64,000 bases of DNA, taken from the NCBI RefSeq assembly GCF_003054325.1, contig NZ_QBKU01000002.1:186001-250000 (forward strand), read 5' to 3'. Made by a program: the position numbers and the translations under genes. The DNA comes from Sulfitobacter mediterraneus. Lineage in GTDB: Bacteria; Pseudomonadota; Alphaproteobacteria; Rhodobacterales; Rhodobacteraceae. Below are positions 45,246-54,546 of the stretch, one piece after another. Below the pieces are notes generated by a model that had not been told where the DNA came from, did not search any database, and worked only from the letters and a program-made list of their open reading frames with translations. Within the stretch, counting starts at the first letter, position 1. Every line of letters begins with the position of its first letter.

Positions 45246-46141
45246 TTCAGGTCGTCCTCGTCGTCCACCTCTTCGTCGTCGAATTCGGCCAACAGATCGT
45301 CTTCGTCGTCATAGAACCCTTCGGCCCGCAGACGTGCCTCACGTTTGGCCTCGACGCGGCTCACTAGGAAGATCGACACCTCGTAAAGACCGTAAACCAC
45401 AACAAACAGGATCAGCTGGGTCACAACATCCGGCGGTGTCACCAGTGCGGCGAGCAAAAGGATGCCGACGACCGCATATTTGCGCACATTGCGCAGACCT
45501 TCGGTGCTGACCAGACCGGCCTTGCCCATCAGGGTCAAAAGCACAGGCAGCTGGAAACAAAGGCCAAAGGCGACGATCATTTTCAGTGTGATATCAAGGC
45601 TCTCGTTGACCTTACCGTTGAACACGATGTCGATACCGCTTTTGCGGCCATCCCCATCTACAACCAGCGCCGCGAGGTAGGAGGCCGCATCAGAAAACCC
45701 AAGGAAGAATTGCATCGCCAGCGGCACAACCACATAATGGGCAAACGCCGCCCCCAGCAAAAACAACGCAGGTGATGCGACCAGAAACGGCAGGAACGCC
45801 GATTTTTCGTTCTTGTAAAGGCCCGGCGCAACAAAGCGCCACAACTGGTTGGCAATCACCGGAAAACTGATCGCGAGACCGCCCACCATCGAGATGCGGA
45901 TCAAGGTGAAAAAGTATTCCTGCGGCGCTGTGTACTGCATCACCGGGTTGGGATTGCCGAGGTTCCGCATGGTGTTTTCAATTGGCACCAAGAGAAAATC
46001 GAGGATCGCACTACCAAAGGCAAAACAAATGATCATCCCGACCAAAAACGCCAGCACCGACCGGATCAGCCGCGTGCGCAATTCTGCCAGATGTTCAATC
46101 AGCGGCGCGGCGCTGTCGTCGATGTCTTCGGTGGCGCTCAT
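45242..46141 (-). CDS. tatC: Sec-independent translocase subunit TatC
   Basis: The six-helix receptor for twin-arginine signal peptides. The 299-residue product has the N-terminal PLIEHLAELRTRLIRS and LWRFVAPGLYKNEK, both conserved in TatC. The C-terminus has an acidic tail longer than usual (EDDLLAEFDDEEVDDEDD). It lies three bases after tatB. Confidence 0.96.
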   Translation of the reverse strand: MSATEDIDDSAAPLIEHLAELRTRLIRSVLAFLVGMIICFAFGSAILDFLLVPIENTMRNLGNPNPVMQYTAPQEYFFTLIRISMVGGLAISFPVIANQLWRFVAPGLYKNEKSAFLPFLVASPALFLLGAAFAHYVVVPLAMQFFLGFSDAASYLAALVVDGDGRKSGIDIVFNGKVNESLDITLKMIVAFGLCFQLPVLLTLMGKAGLVSTEGLRNVRKYAVVGILLLAALVTPPDVVTQLILFVVVYGLYEVSIFLVSRVEAKREARLRAEGFYDDEDDLLAEFDDEEVDDEDDLK

Positions 46142-46144
46142 GAT

Positions 46145-46753
46145 TTACTCTTTTTTGGTCGCGGCGGTCTTGGCAGCGGTTTTCTTGGCTGGCGCTTTTT
46201 TGGCAGCAGGCTTCTTGGCCGGCGCCTTTTTCGCAGCCGGCTTTTTCGCGGCAGGTTTCTTGGTGGCAGGTTTCTTGGCGGCAGGTTTCTTGGTAGCTGG
46301 CTTTTCCGCCGCAGGAGCGGTCACATCCGCCTCTGCCGCTTCGGCTTTGGCCAAGGCCTCGGTCGCCTCACGCTGCTTGCGCTCTGCTGCGGCGCGTGCG
46401 GTGGAAGCTTCGATCTTTTTGCGGTCCGCCTCCCGCTCTGCCGCCAGCTTTCCGGTTTCGCTTTCGGGATCAAGGTTGGTCAACGATGAGGCTGCGGATT
46501 TGACACCATCCATCGCCGTCCCCACCGGATTGGTGGCCGCCTTAATGGATTTGTTGATGCTGCTGGACATCTCGCGCATGCCGCTGTCATCTGCGGCGTC
46601 ATTCATCGCCGTGCTGAATTCACGCGCCATGCCTTTGGCCTTGCCCACAAATTGCCCGACACGCCGGAACAACACAGGCAGATCCTTTGGCCCCACCACG
46701 ATCAACGCAACGATGCCAACGACCAATAGTTCGGTCCAGCCCAGATCGAACAT
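46145..46753 (-). CDS. tatB: Tat translocase subunit TatB with a Lys/Ala/Pro repeat tail
   Basis: A 202-residue protein: an N-terminal helix ([27 protein letters not shown]), an amphipathic helix, then a repetitive tail of KKPAAKKPA and KKAPAKK units over about the last 55 residues. The tail is encoded by short near-repeats at 46148-46310. TatB binds signal peptides with TatC. The tail is unusual for TatB in general but its function is not known. Confidence 0.93.
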   Translation of the reverse strand: MFDLGWTELLVVGIVALIVVGPKDLPVLFRRVGQFVGKAKGMAREFSTAMNDAADDSGMREMSSSINKSIKAATNPVGTAMDGVKSAASSLTNLDPESETGKLAAEREADRKKIEASTARAAAERKQREATEALAKAEAAEADVTAPAAEKPATKKPAAKKPATKKPAAKKPAAKKAPAKKPAAKKAPAKKTAAKTAATKKE

Positions 46754-46756
46754 CCC

Positions 46757-46966
46757 TTAGACCTTGTCTTTTTCCGAAGCGGTCTCTTCTTCAGCGATCT
46801 CGGACTGGTCCGCCAGCTCCTTCTCGCCCTCGTTGATGCCCTTTTTAAAGCTGGTGATGCCCTTGCCGACTTCGCCCATCAACGATGAGATTTTGCCGCG
46901 ACCAAAAAGAACCAGCACCACAACCGCAATAAGCAGCAGGCCCGGCAATCCGATATTATTCAACAT
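46757..46966 (-). CDS. tatA: Tat translocase subunit TatA
   Basis: A 69-residue pore-forming subunit: transmembrane helix [21 protein letters not shown], amphipathic helix, acidic tail. The start at 46966 gives the canonical N-terminus; the reading frame extends upstream to 47113 but without TatA character. It is first in tatABC. Confidence 0.95.
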   Translation of the reverse strand: MLNNIGLPGLLLIAVVVLVLFGRGKISSLMGEVGKGITSFKKGINEGEKELADQSEIAEEETASEKDKV

Positions 46967-47114
46967 TTTGCTTCTCCGTTTCTGTCCGCCGCCCCGGAGG
47001 CGACCGTTTTTCAGCATTGGTTTTAGGCCGCTTGCCCCAAGACAGGAAGGGCAAACGCCATTTGTGGCGGGTTGCATGGGCCTGCAACGCAAAAAATCAG
47101 GCACTTGCGACACT

Positions 47115-47138
47115 CAACTGACAGGTTTATGTCAGTTG
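47115..47138. promoter_or_regulatory. 24-bp palindromic operator ahead of the WYL regulator operon
   Basis: CAACTGACA (47115-47123) is repeated inverted as TGTCAGTTG (47130-47138) around six bases, with no mismatch. It lies 42 bp before the small-protein gene that begins the regulator operon, and is a good candidate for autoregulation. The rest of the 213-bp gap to tatA shows nothing else I can name. Confidence 0.6.
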
Positions 47139-47179
47139 CAGATGGGTAAGACGGCCTCACACATGAAAAGGAGTATCCC

Positions 47180-47491
47180 ATGTCTGAGACCACCCAAGTT
47201 GCCGAAGTTGTCACATTTCGCCTGCTCGACGGTGCCGATCCCGCTGCCTTTGTCAGCGCTGCGGCGGCCATTGATCCGATCCTGCGCAAAAGTGGCGCTG
47301 TTCTGGGGCGAACCCTTTCGATGGACAACGATGGTTTGTGGACCGACCACATTGTCTGGACTGACTTGCAATCCGCCCAGACAGTTGCCGAACAGATGAT
47401 GGCCGATCCCGCCGCCGCGCCAATGATGTCGATGATTGCCCCGGATGACGTGGCCCTCCGTCATGCCAAGATCATGTACCAAAAGGAGTAA
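47180..47491 (+). CDS. Small ABM-like protein
   Basis: A 103-residue product after GGAG. The sequence (EVVTFRLLDGADPAAFVSAA, then GLWTDHIVWTDLQSAQ) follows the pattern of dimeric alpha/beta-barrel proteins such as ABM monooxygenase-like domains. No catalytic residue is certain. The WYL regulator begins one base after its stop, so they form an operon; the small protein is probably what the regulator controls or senses. Confidence 0.6.
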   Translation: MSETTQVAEVVTFRLLDGADPAAFVSAAAAIDPILRKSGAVLGRTLSMDNDGLWTDHIVWTDLQSAQTVAEQMMADPAAAPMMSMIAPDDVALRHAKIMYQKE

Positions 47492-47492
47492 T

Positions 47493-48170
47493 ATGCGCCG
47501 CAGCGACCGTCTTTTTGACATCATCCAGATCCTGCGCGACGGCAAACTGCACCGCGCGCAGGACATCGCCGCACGTCTGGAGGTGTCCACTCGCACGATC
47601 TACCGCGATATGGACACGCTGGTTGGCTCCGGCGTGCCTGTCGAGGGGGAGCGCGGTGTCGGCTATATGATCACCGAAGCGATCAGCCTGCCGCCGCTGA
47701 CCTTGACCTCAGCCGAGCTGGAGGCGCTCAACCTTGGGCTCGCGGTTGTGGCGCAGGCCGCCGATCAGGATCTCAAAACCGCCGCCGACACGCTGGCCGA
47801 CAAGATCGACGCCGTGCTGCCCGCCCGCACCATCGCCGAGGCGCAGGCGTGGAAATTTGCGGTCTATCCCTTTGCCGATGCGACCCGGAACCTCAGCCAC
47901 ATGGCCTTGCTACGCAGCGCCATCAAAGCCCGGCAGAAAGTGCGTCTGACCTATACCTCGCGCGAGGGGAATGTGACCAGCCGGGTGATCCGGCCTTTGC
48001 ATATGGAATACTGGGGCCGTGTCTGGACGCTCACATCGTGGTGCGAATTGCGCAATGGTTTCAGGGTGTTCCGGCTTGACCTTATTGAAACAACCGAGGC
48101 CCTGCCGGAGCTGTTTGTTGATGAGCCGGGCAAAACCATTGCAGATTATCAGCCATACGCGGACAGTTGA
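47493..48170 (+). CDS. YafY-type transcriptional regulator (HTH plus WYL domain)
   Basis: A 225-residue DNA-binding protein. The N-terminal DeoR-like helix-turn-helix (RLFDIIQILRDGKLHRAQDIA, then RTIYRDMDTL) is followed by a WYL domain (about residues 140-210, GRVWTLTSWCELR), which binds small ligands. AAAAGGAG precedes the start. It likely binds the palindrome at 47115. Confidence 0.88.
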   Translation: MRRSDRLFDIIQILRDGKLHRAQDIAARLEVSTRTIYRDMDTLVGSGVPVEGERGVGYMITEAISLPPLTLTSAELEALNLGLAVVAQAADQDLKTAADTLADKIDAVLPARTIAEAQAWKFAVYPFADATRNLSHMALLRSAIKARQKVRLTYTSREGNVTSRVIRPLHMEYWGRVWTLTSWCELRNGFRVFRLDLIETTEALPELFVDEPGKTIADYQPYADS

Positions 48171-48539
48171 TCAGCCCTTGATTTTCCAACCGGTCTGCGG
48201 CGGCAAAAACGCCTCAACACTGGCTTGGGCAATCACAATAGTCTCACCGCCCGCCGGCACGTTCAATCCGCCAAACACGGCTGTGACCACCGCCTTGCCG
48301 CGGGGCAGTTTCGCCGTGAGCACATCCAGATCCAGCTTGTCCGGCTCCTGCACTGCGACCGTCACCTGCACCCGCATATCCGCGTGATCCAGCCCCGTGA
48401 CGCCAAAGATCGGCAGTGAGGAATGGCGAAACGCATCCTCAATCGCGCGGGCGGCGGCCTTGGTATAATCCATACCGTGCAGATCATTGCCCATGCCCAT
48501 TTCGATGATGACGCGCTGATGGTCTTTGGTATTACGCAT
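48171..48539 (-). CDS. Lin0512-family protein, second of a pair
   Basis: A 122-residue protein. IIEMGMGNDLHGMDYTKAAARAI matches the N-terminal signature of the Lin0512 family, whose role is not known. The start overlaps the end of the paralogous gene upstream by eight bases, so the two are translationally coupled and may form a heteromeric complex. An earlier ATG (48608) lies inside that paralogue and is rejected. Confidence 0.78.
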   Translation of the reverse strand: MRNTKDHQRVIIEMGMGNDLHGMDYTKAAARAIEDAFRHSSLPIFGVTGLDHADMRVQVTVAVQEPDKLDLDVLTAKLPRGKAVVTAVFGGLNVPAGGETIVIAQASVEAFLPPQTGWKIKG

Positions 48540-48885
48540 CTTCCCGCTCCATCTCGAAGCCGACGGACAGCGCCACATTGGCCATGATCGTCGGATGGCC
48601 ATCGCCATCGGGGCGTGGCACGTCCAAGCCGCCGCGTTGGACGTTCACCGTCACCTCGCCATAGGGGAACACCTCCCGCAGAGCATCGGCATCCACCTCT
48701 TCGGGCTTTTGCACGCCCACATCGAGGGTGATCTGCATGTCGGTTTTGTCAAAGCCGAACAGCTCTGCCAGATTGATCGAATTGTGCCAAAGCGCGTCTT
48801 GCACCGCGCGTTTTGCCGCTTGGGTATAATCACCCCGCCGCAGCGACGACCCCATGCCAAATTCCACCAGCAACGTCTGCGCCAT
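48532..48885 (-). CDS. Lin0512-family protein, first of a pair
   Basis: A 117-residue paralogue of the next gene: LLVEFGMGSSLRRGDYTQAAKRAV aligns with its partner. The ATG at 48885 follows AGGAGGG at a good distance; a TTG at 48891 is less likely. Function unknown. The pair stands alone between the WYL regulator and an ABC ATPase. Confidence 0.78.
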   Translation of the reverse strand: MAQTLLVEFGMGSSLRRGDYTQAAKRAVQDALWHNSINLAELFGFDKTDMQITLDVGVQKPEEVDADALREVFPYGEVTVNVQRGGLDVPRPDGDGHPTIMANVALSVGFEMEREDA

Positions 48886-48913
48886 GATCAATCCCTCCTA
48901 GACCTGCCTCCGG

Positions 48914-49999
48914 TCAAGCGACTGGAAACACAAAACATTTATCGCGCCGAATGGTCAGCCACATCACTGCACCGGGTTGGGGCAGGAACACATTGGGTAC
49001 AGTCGCCTTGAGCATCGAACCGTCGTGATCCATGCGAAATTCCACCAGGCTTTCGTTGCCCATAAAGCGCGCCCGCTCCACCACGGCCCGCGCCGCCGCA
49101 CCATCCGTTGCGGTGGGCGCTGGCCCTTTGCCACCGCGATCAAAGTCGATGCGCACGTGCTGGGGCCGGAATACGATATCAACTGCGGTGCCATCGGGCA
49201 CACCGGGGGCCAGAAACCGGCCAAATGGGGTCTGCGCCAAGGCGCCCGACACCGATGCCCGCAACACATTGGCATCACTGAAAAACGCCACCGAGGCGCG
49301 GTCAATTGGACGGGTGTAAACGTTGTAGGGCGCACCTTGTTGCACGATCTTGCCGTTGCGCATCAGGGCAATTTCATCGGCCATGCGCATCGCCTCATCG
49401 GGCTCATGCGTCACCAGCAAAACGGCGGTATCTTCTTCTTTCAGGATGCTCAGGGTTTCATCGCGAATGCCATCGCGCAACCGGTTGTCGAGGCCCGAGA
49501 ACGGCTCATCCATCAGCATGATCTGCGGGCGCGGTGCAAGGGCGCGGGCCAGTGCCACACGTTGTTGTTCGCCGCCCGAAAGCTGATGCGGATATCCGTC
49601 GATAAACCGTTTTAGATCAACACGTTCCAGAAGCTCTTCGATCCGCTTGCGTTTTTCTGCCTTGGTGCCGGTCTTCAGGCCAAAACCCACATTGTCGGCC
49701 ACGCTCAGATGCGGGAACAGCGCAAAGTCCTGAAACATCAGACCAATCTCGCGCCGCTCGGGCGGGACGCGGAACACCGTGTCACAGATCAGCTTGCCAT
49801 CCACATTGATCGTGCCGCTGTCCTGCATTTCGACGCCTGCAATCATGCGCAATGTCGTGGATTTGCCACAGCCAGACGGGCCAAGCAGACAGGTCACCTG
49901 CCCCGGCATGATCTGCAAGGACACACCATCTACAACCGGACGCCCCTCATAGGTGCGGCGCAGGTCTTTGATCTCAAGGCGGGGAACAGGGGCAGTCAT
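48914..49999 (-). CDS. ABC transporter ATP-binding protein (FbpC/PotA-like)
   Basis: A 361-residue ATPase with Walker A LGPSGCGKST, the signature LSGGEQQRVALARAL, Walker B IMLMDEPFSGLD, and a C-terminal TOBE-like regulatory domain. The sequence is of the iron(III)/polyamine importer type. No permease or binding protein lies next to it, so its partners must be encoded elsewhere. It is followed by the Lin0512 pair. Confidence 0.85.
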   Translation of the reverse strand: MTAPVPRLEIKDLRRTYEGRPVVDGVSLQIMPGQVTCLLGPSGCGKSTTLRMIAGVEMQDSGTINVDGKLICDTVFRVPPERREIGLMFQDFALFPHLSVADNVGFGLKTGTKAEKRKRIEELLERVDLKRFIDGYPHQLSGGEQQRVALARALAPRPQIMLMDEPFSGLDNRLRDGIRDETLSILKEEDTAVLLVTHEPDEAMRMADEIALMRNGKIVQQGAPYNVYTRPIDRASVAFFSDANVLRASVSGALAQTPFGRFLAPGVPDGTAVDIVFRPQHVRIDFDRGGKGPAPTATDGAAARAVVERARFMGNESLVEFRMDHDGSMLKATVPNVFLPQPGAVMWLTIRRDKCFVFPVA

Positions 50000-50032
50000 G
50001 GGTATCCGATAAAATCACTCGGAAACCAGCTA

Positions 50033-51391
50033 TCAGCCCCGCCGCATCCCCGCAAGCACTGCGGCAAAGCCTGCGACCAAAACCACCACGCAGATCACCA
50101 GCAGTTGTTCGTATTTATGCCCCTCCGGCAGGAATGCCGCCAGCGTCGGCCAACTGCGGGCGAAATAGGCAAACGCGCCCAAGATCGCCGCGCCAAAGGC
50201 CACCACATAGGCCCAAAGCGCCACAGGCCGCCCCATCACCAACCCAACGATCAGAACCGGCGTGAGAAACATCGAAGCGGTGCCAGACACCGCCACTGCA
50301 TCAAACAGCGTTGCATTGCCCCACAGCGTGAGCGCCGTGCCAGCGGCCATAAATGCAAGCATCACAATACGCCCGCCTCCCAAAGATCGCGGCGCGAGGC
50401 GCAGCTCCTCAACCACCAGCCGCGCCGCTGAGGACAGGGCCGAATCCAAAGTGCTGAGCGCCGAGACCAGCAGCGAAATCATCAGCGCCACAAAGACCCA
50501 AGGCGGAAACATACCAGCCCAGGTGCCAATCAATTGCCCTTCATAAGCCGCGCCGGACAGCCCGGCCTGAATGCCGAAAAAGCCAAAACCGATGATGCAG
50601 AGGGTCGAAATCCAGAAAGCGTGCAGAAACGACCGCTTTGTCGTCGCCGCATCCGCGATAAATCCCCGATCCATCATCACCGGGTCATGAGCGGGATATG
50701 AGAATACCTGCAAGGCGGCGACTGCCAGCAGCACCCAGCCATTATAGGCGCCCGACACACCCGGTGCGCTCAAAACGGCGGGCAAGTCAAACCCCGGTGC
50801 TGTCACAAGCGCCCCGAAGGCCAGACCAAACACCACCAGAAATACGGCCATTTGCAAAACATCCGTGCGCAATGCCGCAGACAATCCGCCCCACGCCGAA
50901 TAGGCCAGCCCCAGCACTGCAACGATCAAGATCGCGCCCGTGCCGCTGCCCGCAAGCACAGCGTTGAAAATCAGCCCGACCACCAGCAGGTTGGCAAACA
51001 CCTCTGACAACAGTCGCAGCGCAATCACGAGGTTATAGCAACCTGTCCCAACCGCGCCGAAACGTCCCTGCAACCAATCCTGCATCGACCCAGCACCACC
51101 GCGCCGCAAATGGCCGACAATATAGCCGCCCGTCAGAAACGATCCGTAATAGGCGGCATAGGCCAATGTGCCCGCGATCCCGTAATAATAGCCTAAAATC
51201 GCCGCGTTCATCAGGGATCGGGCAAATATCCACGTGGTCACCTGCGACAGGACCAAGACCCAAAGACCGGGCGCACGGCCATCCGCCCCCTGCCCTCCAA
51301 AGAACCCCTCAACGCTGGCGCGGCGCGGTGCAACCAGCAGGCTGGCAATAAGGATTGCCGCAAAGAGCGCAATCAGAACAGGGGTTTGCAT
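50033..51391 (-). CDS. Sodium:solute symporter family protein
   Basis: A 452-residue membrane protein with about 12-13 helices in SSS (LeuT-fold) order. LALVSALSTLDSALSSAARL-like sodium-site serines appear near residue 320 (LVSALSTLDSALSS), and ATTWIFARSLMNAA-like residues near the start. The substrate is not readable. It ends 33 bp before the ABC ATPase gene. Confidence 0.85.
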   Translation of the reverse strand: MQTPVLIALFAAILIASLLVAPRRASVEGFFGGQGADGRAPGLWVLVLSQVTTWIFARSLMNAAILGYYYGIAGTLAYAAYYGSFLTGGYIVGHLRRGGAGSMQDWLQGRFGAVGTGCYNLVIALRLLSEVFANLLVVGLIFNAVLAGSGTGAILIVAVLGLAYSAWGGLSAALRTDVLQMAVFLVVFGLAFGALVTAPGFDLPAVLSAPGVSGAYNGWVLLAVAALQVFSYPAHDPVMMDRGFIADAATTKRSFLHAFWISTLCIIGFGFFGIQAGLSGAAYEGQLIGTWAGMFPPWVFVALMISLLVSALSTLDSALSSAARLVVEELRLAPRSLGGGRIVMLAFMAAGTALTLWGNATLFDAVAVSGTASMFLTPVLIVGLVMGRPVALWAYVVAFGAAILGAFAYFARSWPTLAAFLPEGHKYEQLLVICVVVLVAGFAAVLAGMRRG

Positions 51392-51498
51392 GGCAGGGCC
51401 TTTCGCAGATCACATTTGCGATCAGCCTTAGTGCAGCCCACCCGGCCCCGCCAGTTGCCACGGGCTTTGCTGTCACGAATGTGATGGGCTGTCATCCC

Positions 51499-52617
51499 TC
51501 AGGTCAGGTCAAAATCCGCTGTGGCCACATCCACCCCATTGACCTGCACGATGATCTGATGCGCACCCGGATGCAGGGTAAACGTCGTCGCATCCCCCTT
51601 GAGCCGATGGTTTTTCGACAGGCTGAGCGGTTTGCCGGGAGTGATCTTGCCGGTCTTGAGCTTAAACACCTTTTCCGCGCTCTTGCCCTGCGGCCGCGCA
51701 AATCGCAGGCGGTAATCCACCAGCACAGGCAGCTCTTGCTTGGCGGCCAGCTCCACCTCAAAACTGAGGACATCACCGATCGCATAGCGGTCTTGTCCCA
51801 GCCTAATCTGCGCGGCCACATCGACATCACCGCGATAGCCAAGCAGATCCAGCGCCCCGCCATGTCCTTGTTTGATCAAGGTGCGCAGGGAATGGCGGGT
51901 CATCCACGCCAGTTCTTTGGTGTTTTGGTCACTTATCGCATCCCAAGATCCAAGCAAATCAACCACGACATCCGGTTGAAGTTTGGCAATATCATTCAGA
52001 TGGTTAGAGACCGACCTTGTCACATATCGGGTCTTGTCCGAATGCAATTGTACCAGCAATGGAAGGGTTTGATCAGTTCTCAGCGTGACAGCCTTGGCCC
52101 ATGGCAATTTCGGGCGCGTGCCCTCACTGACCAAGCGGCGTACGTGATAGTTTTCATCCTCAACCCAGCGGTCCATCCGCGCCAGTGTCTCATCCGGCCA
52201 TCGGTTCAGAAACGGCCGGATATAGAACTCCATCGAGAACCGTTTTGTCGCTTCATACAGCAGATCAAGCGCCCGTTCCCGGTGATCCTCCAACCCGTGT
52301 CGCACCGCAAGAATGCCGGGCAAGCCGTGGATAAAGCGGCCAAAATCATCGTCGGTCAATGACGGATCAAGCACGGGCGGCATCGCGGCCTCAAGCTGTG
52401 CCGCCATGGTGGGAAAATCGCTGGCCAACTGCCCCTCAAGGCAATCGGCCATCCAGTCCATCCGCGCCAACAGCTCGCGTTCAGCAAAACCTGACAGCGC
52501 CTCCCGTTGAAAACGGGCGGCATCAAAGTCGGGTAAGGCACTGGCGAACTCGGATGCCAGATCACCCACCGAATCCGGATTGAACAGGTGATCCTTCAGC
52601 GAAAACTTCTCAGCCAT
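51499..52617 (-). CDS. alkC: AlkC-type DNA alkylation repair glycosylase
   Basis: A 372-residue HEAT-like-repeat protein that excises methylated bases such as 3-methyladenine. The N-terminal part carries helical repeats (residues 20-270, with WMTRHSLRTLIKQGH). The C-terminal part (about 290-372) looks like an Ig-like domain, as in AlkC enzymes. The start at 52617 overlaps the stop of the SDR gene by one base. A longer reading would enter that gene and is rejected. Confidence 0.82.
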   Translation of the reverse strand: MAEKFSLKDHLFNPDSVGDLASEFASALPDFDAARFQREALSGFAERELLARMDWMADCLEGQLASDFPTMAAQLEAAMPPVLDPSLTDDDFGRFIHGLPGILAVRHGLEDHRERALDLLYEATKRFSMEFYIRPFLNRWPDETLARMDRWVEDENYHVRRLVSEGTRPKLPWAKAVTLRTDQTLPLLVQLHSDKTRYVTRSVSNHLNDIAKLQPDVVVDLLGSWDAISDQNTKELAWMTRHSLRTLIKQGHGGALDLLGYRGDVDVAAQIRLGQDRYAIGDVLSFEVELAAKQELPVLVDYRLRFARPQGKSAEKVFKLKTGKITPGKPLSLSKNHRLKGDATTFTLHPGAHQIIVQVNGVDVATADFDLT

Positions 52618-53396
52618 TACATGGTGATATTGGTTGCGCCGCCATCCAGCAGAATATTCTGCCCGACGATAAAGCCCGCATGTTGCGAGCACAAAAATGC
52701 ACAGGTCGCGCCAAATTCGTCCGAAGTGCCATAACGCCCCGCCGGAATGGTTGCGGCGCGTTCGGCGCGGGCCTCATCTATCGAAATCCCCCGTGCTTTT
52801 ACCACACCGCCATCCAGCATATCGGCGCGGTCGGTCGCGTGAATGCCGGGCAACAGGTTGTTGATTGTGACGCCCTTGCCGGCCACCTGCCGCGAGGTGC
52901 CCGCGACATAACCGGTCAGCCCGGTGCGGGCCGAATTGGACAGCCCCAGAACGCCAATGGGCGCACGCACGGATTGCGAGGTGATATTGACCACCCGGCC
53001 CCAGCCACGCTCCATCATGCCCGGCACTTTGGCTTTGATCAGGGCAATTGGGGCCAGCATATTGGCATCCAGCGCCTTGATGAAATCCTCGCGGTCCCAG
53101 TCATGCCACATGCCCGGAGGTGGGCCGCCCGCGTTGTTGACCAGAATATCAATGTCGCCCGCCGCTTCGATCACGGCCTCTTGGCCCTCTGCGGTGGACA
53201 CATCCGCCGCGACGGTGGTGATTTCAACCCCGTAAGCCTGACGCAGCCGTTCTGCCGAGGCCTGCAAGGCCTCAGCACCGCGTGCATTCATCACAAGATT
53301 GACGCCCGCCGCTGCCAAAGCTTCGGCGCAGCCAAGGCCGAGGCCCTTTGACGATGCGCACACCAGTGCTTTTTTACCTTTGATACCAAGATCCAT
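52617..53396 (-). CDS. SDR-family oxidoreductase lacking the usual catalytic Tyr-Lys
   Basis: A 259-residue SDR with CASSKGLGLGCAEAL and ILVNNAGGPPPG. Where YxxxK is expected the sequence reads LSNSARTGL, so a normal hydride-transfer triad is missing. This matches an SDR subfamily that keeps the fold but not the tyrosine. The start at 53396 lies nine bases after GGAGGG. It is one base from alkC, hence one transcript. Confidence 0.8.
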   Translation of the reverse strand: MDLGIKGKKALVCASSKGLGLGCAEALAAAGVNLVMNARGAEALQASAERLRQAYGVEITTVAADVSTAEGQEAVIEAAGDIDILVNNAGGPPPGMWHDWDREDFIKALDANMLAPIALIKAKVPGMMERGWGRVVNITSQSVRAPIGVLGLSNSARTGLTGYVAGTSRQVAGKGVTINNLLPGIHATDRADMLDGGVVKARGISIDEARAERAATIPAGRYGTSDEFGATCAFLCSQHAGFIVGQNILLDGGATNITM

Positions 53397-53532
53397 AACG
53401 CGATTCCCTCCATCTGTTGTGCAAGTCCTAGCACGACAACGACCCGAAGCCAGCACCCATGCGGACTCGGCGAGGTTAACGAAATTCTCACAGTTTCAGG
53501 CAAATGATTGCAAAACCACAAAGGATACCGCC

Positions 53533-54546
53533 ATGCCTGCCCCATCCCATGCCGATCCGCATCAGCTTGCCGTGATACGTGGCGATGACTTCTGCGTGAG
53601 CCAAGGCGCAAATCAGGGGGATGGGCTATCGGGCGCCGCCGATCTGGTTCTGGACGATCAATATACCTTGGCCAAAAACGCGACCATCGGGGTTCTGGCG
53701 GCGCATCCCGGCCCGGGCAACCGGTTCGAAGTGACGCAGGGCGCAAGCGTTTCGCATGAGGGCGCCTTCCTCACGCTTGAGGCGCGGCTGTGTCTGATGT
53801 CACCGATGGGGATGATGATGGATGCGCTGTTGTTTACCGAACAAGGCATTTCCGGTGCACAGGGCGCGGTTTTTCTGCACCCCTTTACGCCCTTGATGCC
53901 CGGCGTGCCCTACGCGCTGGTGGATATTGACCAGAGAAACGCCCGCCTCTTCTTTGCGCAATCCGGCACGGTGTCACTGGGGCGCGGCACATTGATCACG
54001 CTGGCGGGCGGCCTGCAAACGCCGGTTGAGAACCTGCAATCCGGTGATCTAATTATGACCCGCGACGATGGTCCGCAGCCCCTGCGCTGGATCGGGCAAC
54101 AGACCCTGCGGGCAACTGGGGATCTGGCCCCGGTTGTGATTTCCGCAGATGCTTTGCACAATCGAAATGACCTGATGCTCAGCAAGGACCAAAGCCTGTT
54201 CATCTATCAACGGGACGATCATTTGGGCCTTGGCCGCGCCGAGGTGATGATCAAAGCAGAGCATCTTGTCGACGACGAGACCATCACCCGGCAAGAGCGC
54301 GGTTTTGTTGAGTATTTTCAACTGGTTTTCGACAATCACCAGATCATCTTTGCCGAAGGAATCGCCGTGGAAACCATGCGGATCACCCGCCGCAATCGAG
54401 CATTGCTGCCGGCCAAGATGTCGCGCCGATGGGGGCCGGCGATCCCTGGCCATTCCGACAGGCCTCATGCCGCTTTTGAAATCGCTGACGCCCCCTTTGG
54501 CAAGGCAAACCCAGCGCAGTTGCTGCGCCGCGCCAGCCGGGGTTAG
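53533..54546 (+). CDS. Hint-domain protein with Ser in place of the nucleophilic Cys
   Basis: A 337-residue protein. The C-terminal half matches the Hint_2 pattern known from Rhodobacteraceae (GTLITLAGGLQTPVENLQSG, DGPQPLRWIG). The Hint nucleophile, normally Cys at the start, is Ser148 here (VSLGRGT). The N-terminal part (1-140) is beta-rich and unlike any enzyme I recognise. AAAGGAT precedes the ATG. It is divergent from the SDR gene and its stop overlaps the mgtC stop by four bases. Confidence 0.75.
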   Translation: MPAPSHADPHQLAVIRGDDFCVSQGANQGDGLSGAADLVLDDQYTLAKNATIGVLAAHPGPGNRFEVTQGASVSHEGAFLTLEARLCLMSPMGMMMDALLFTEQGISGAQGAVFLHPFTPLMPGVPYALVDIDQRNARLFFAQSGTVSLGRGTLITLAGGLQTPVENLQSGDLIMTRDDGPQPLRWIGQQTLRATGDLAPVVISADALHNRNDLMLSKDQSLFIYQRDDHLGLGRAEVMIKAEHLVDDETITRQERGFVEYFQLVFDNHQIIFAEGIAVETMRITRRNRALLPAKMSRRWGPAIPGHSDRPHAAFEIADAPFGKANPAQLLRRASRG

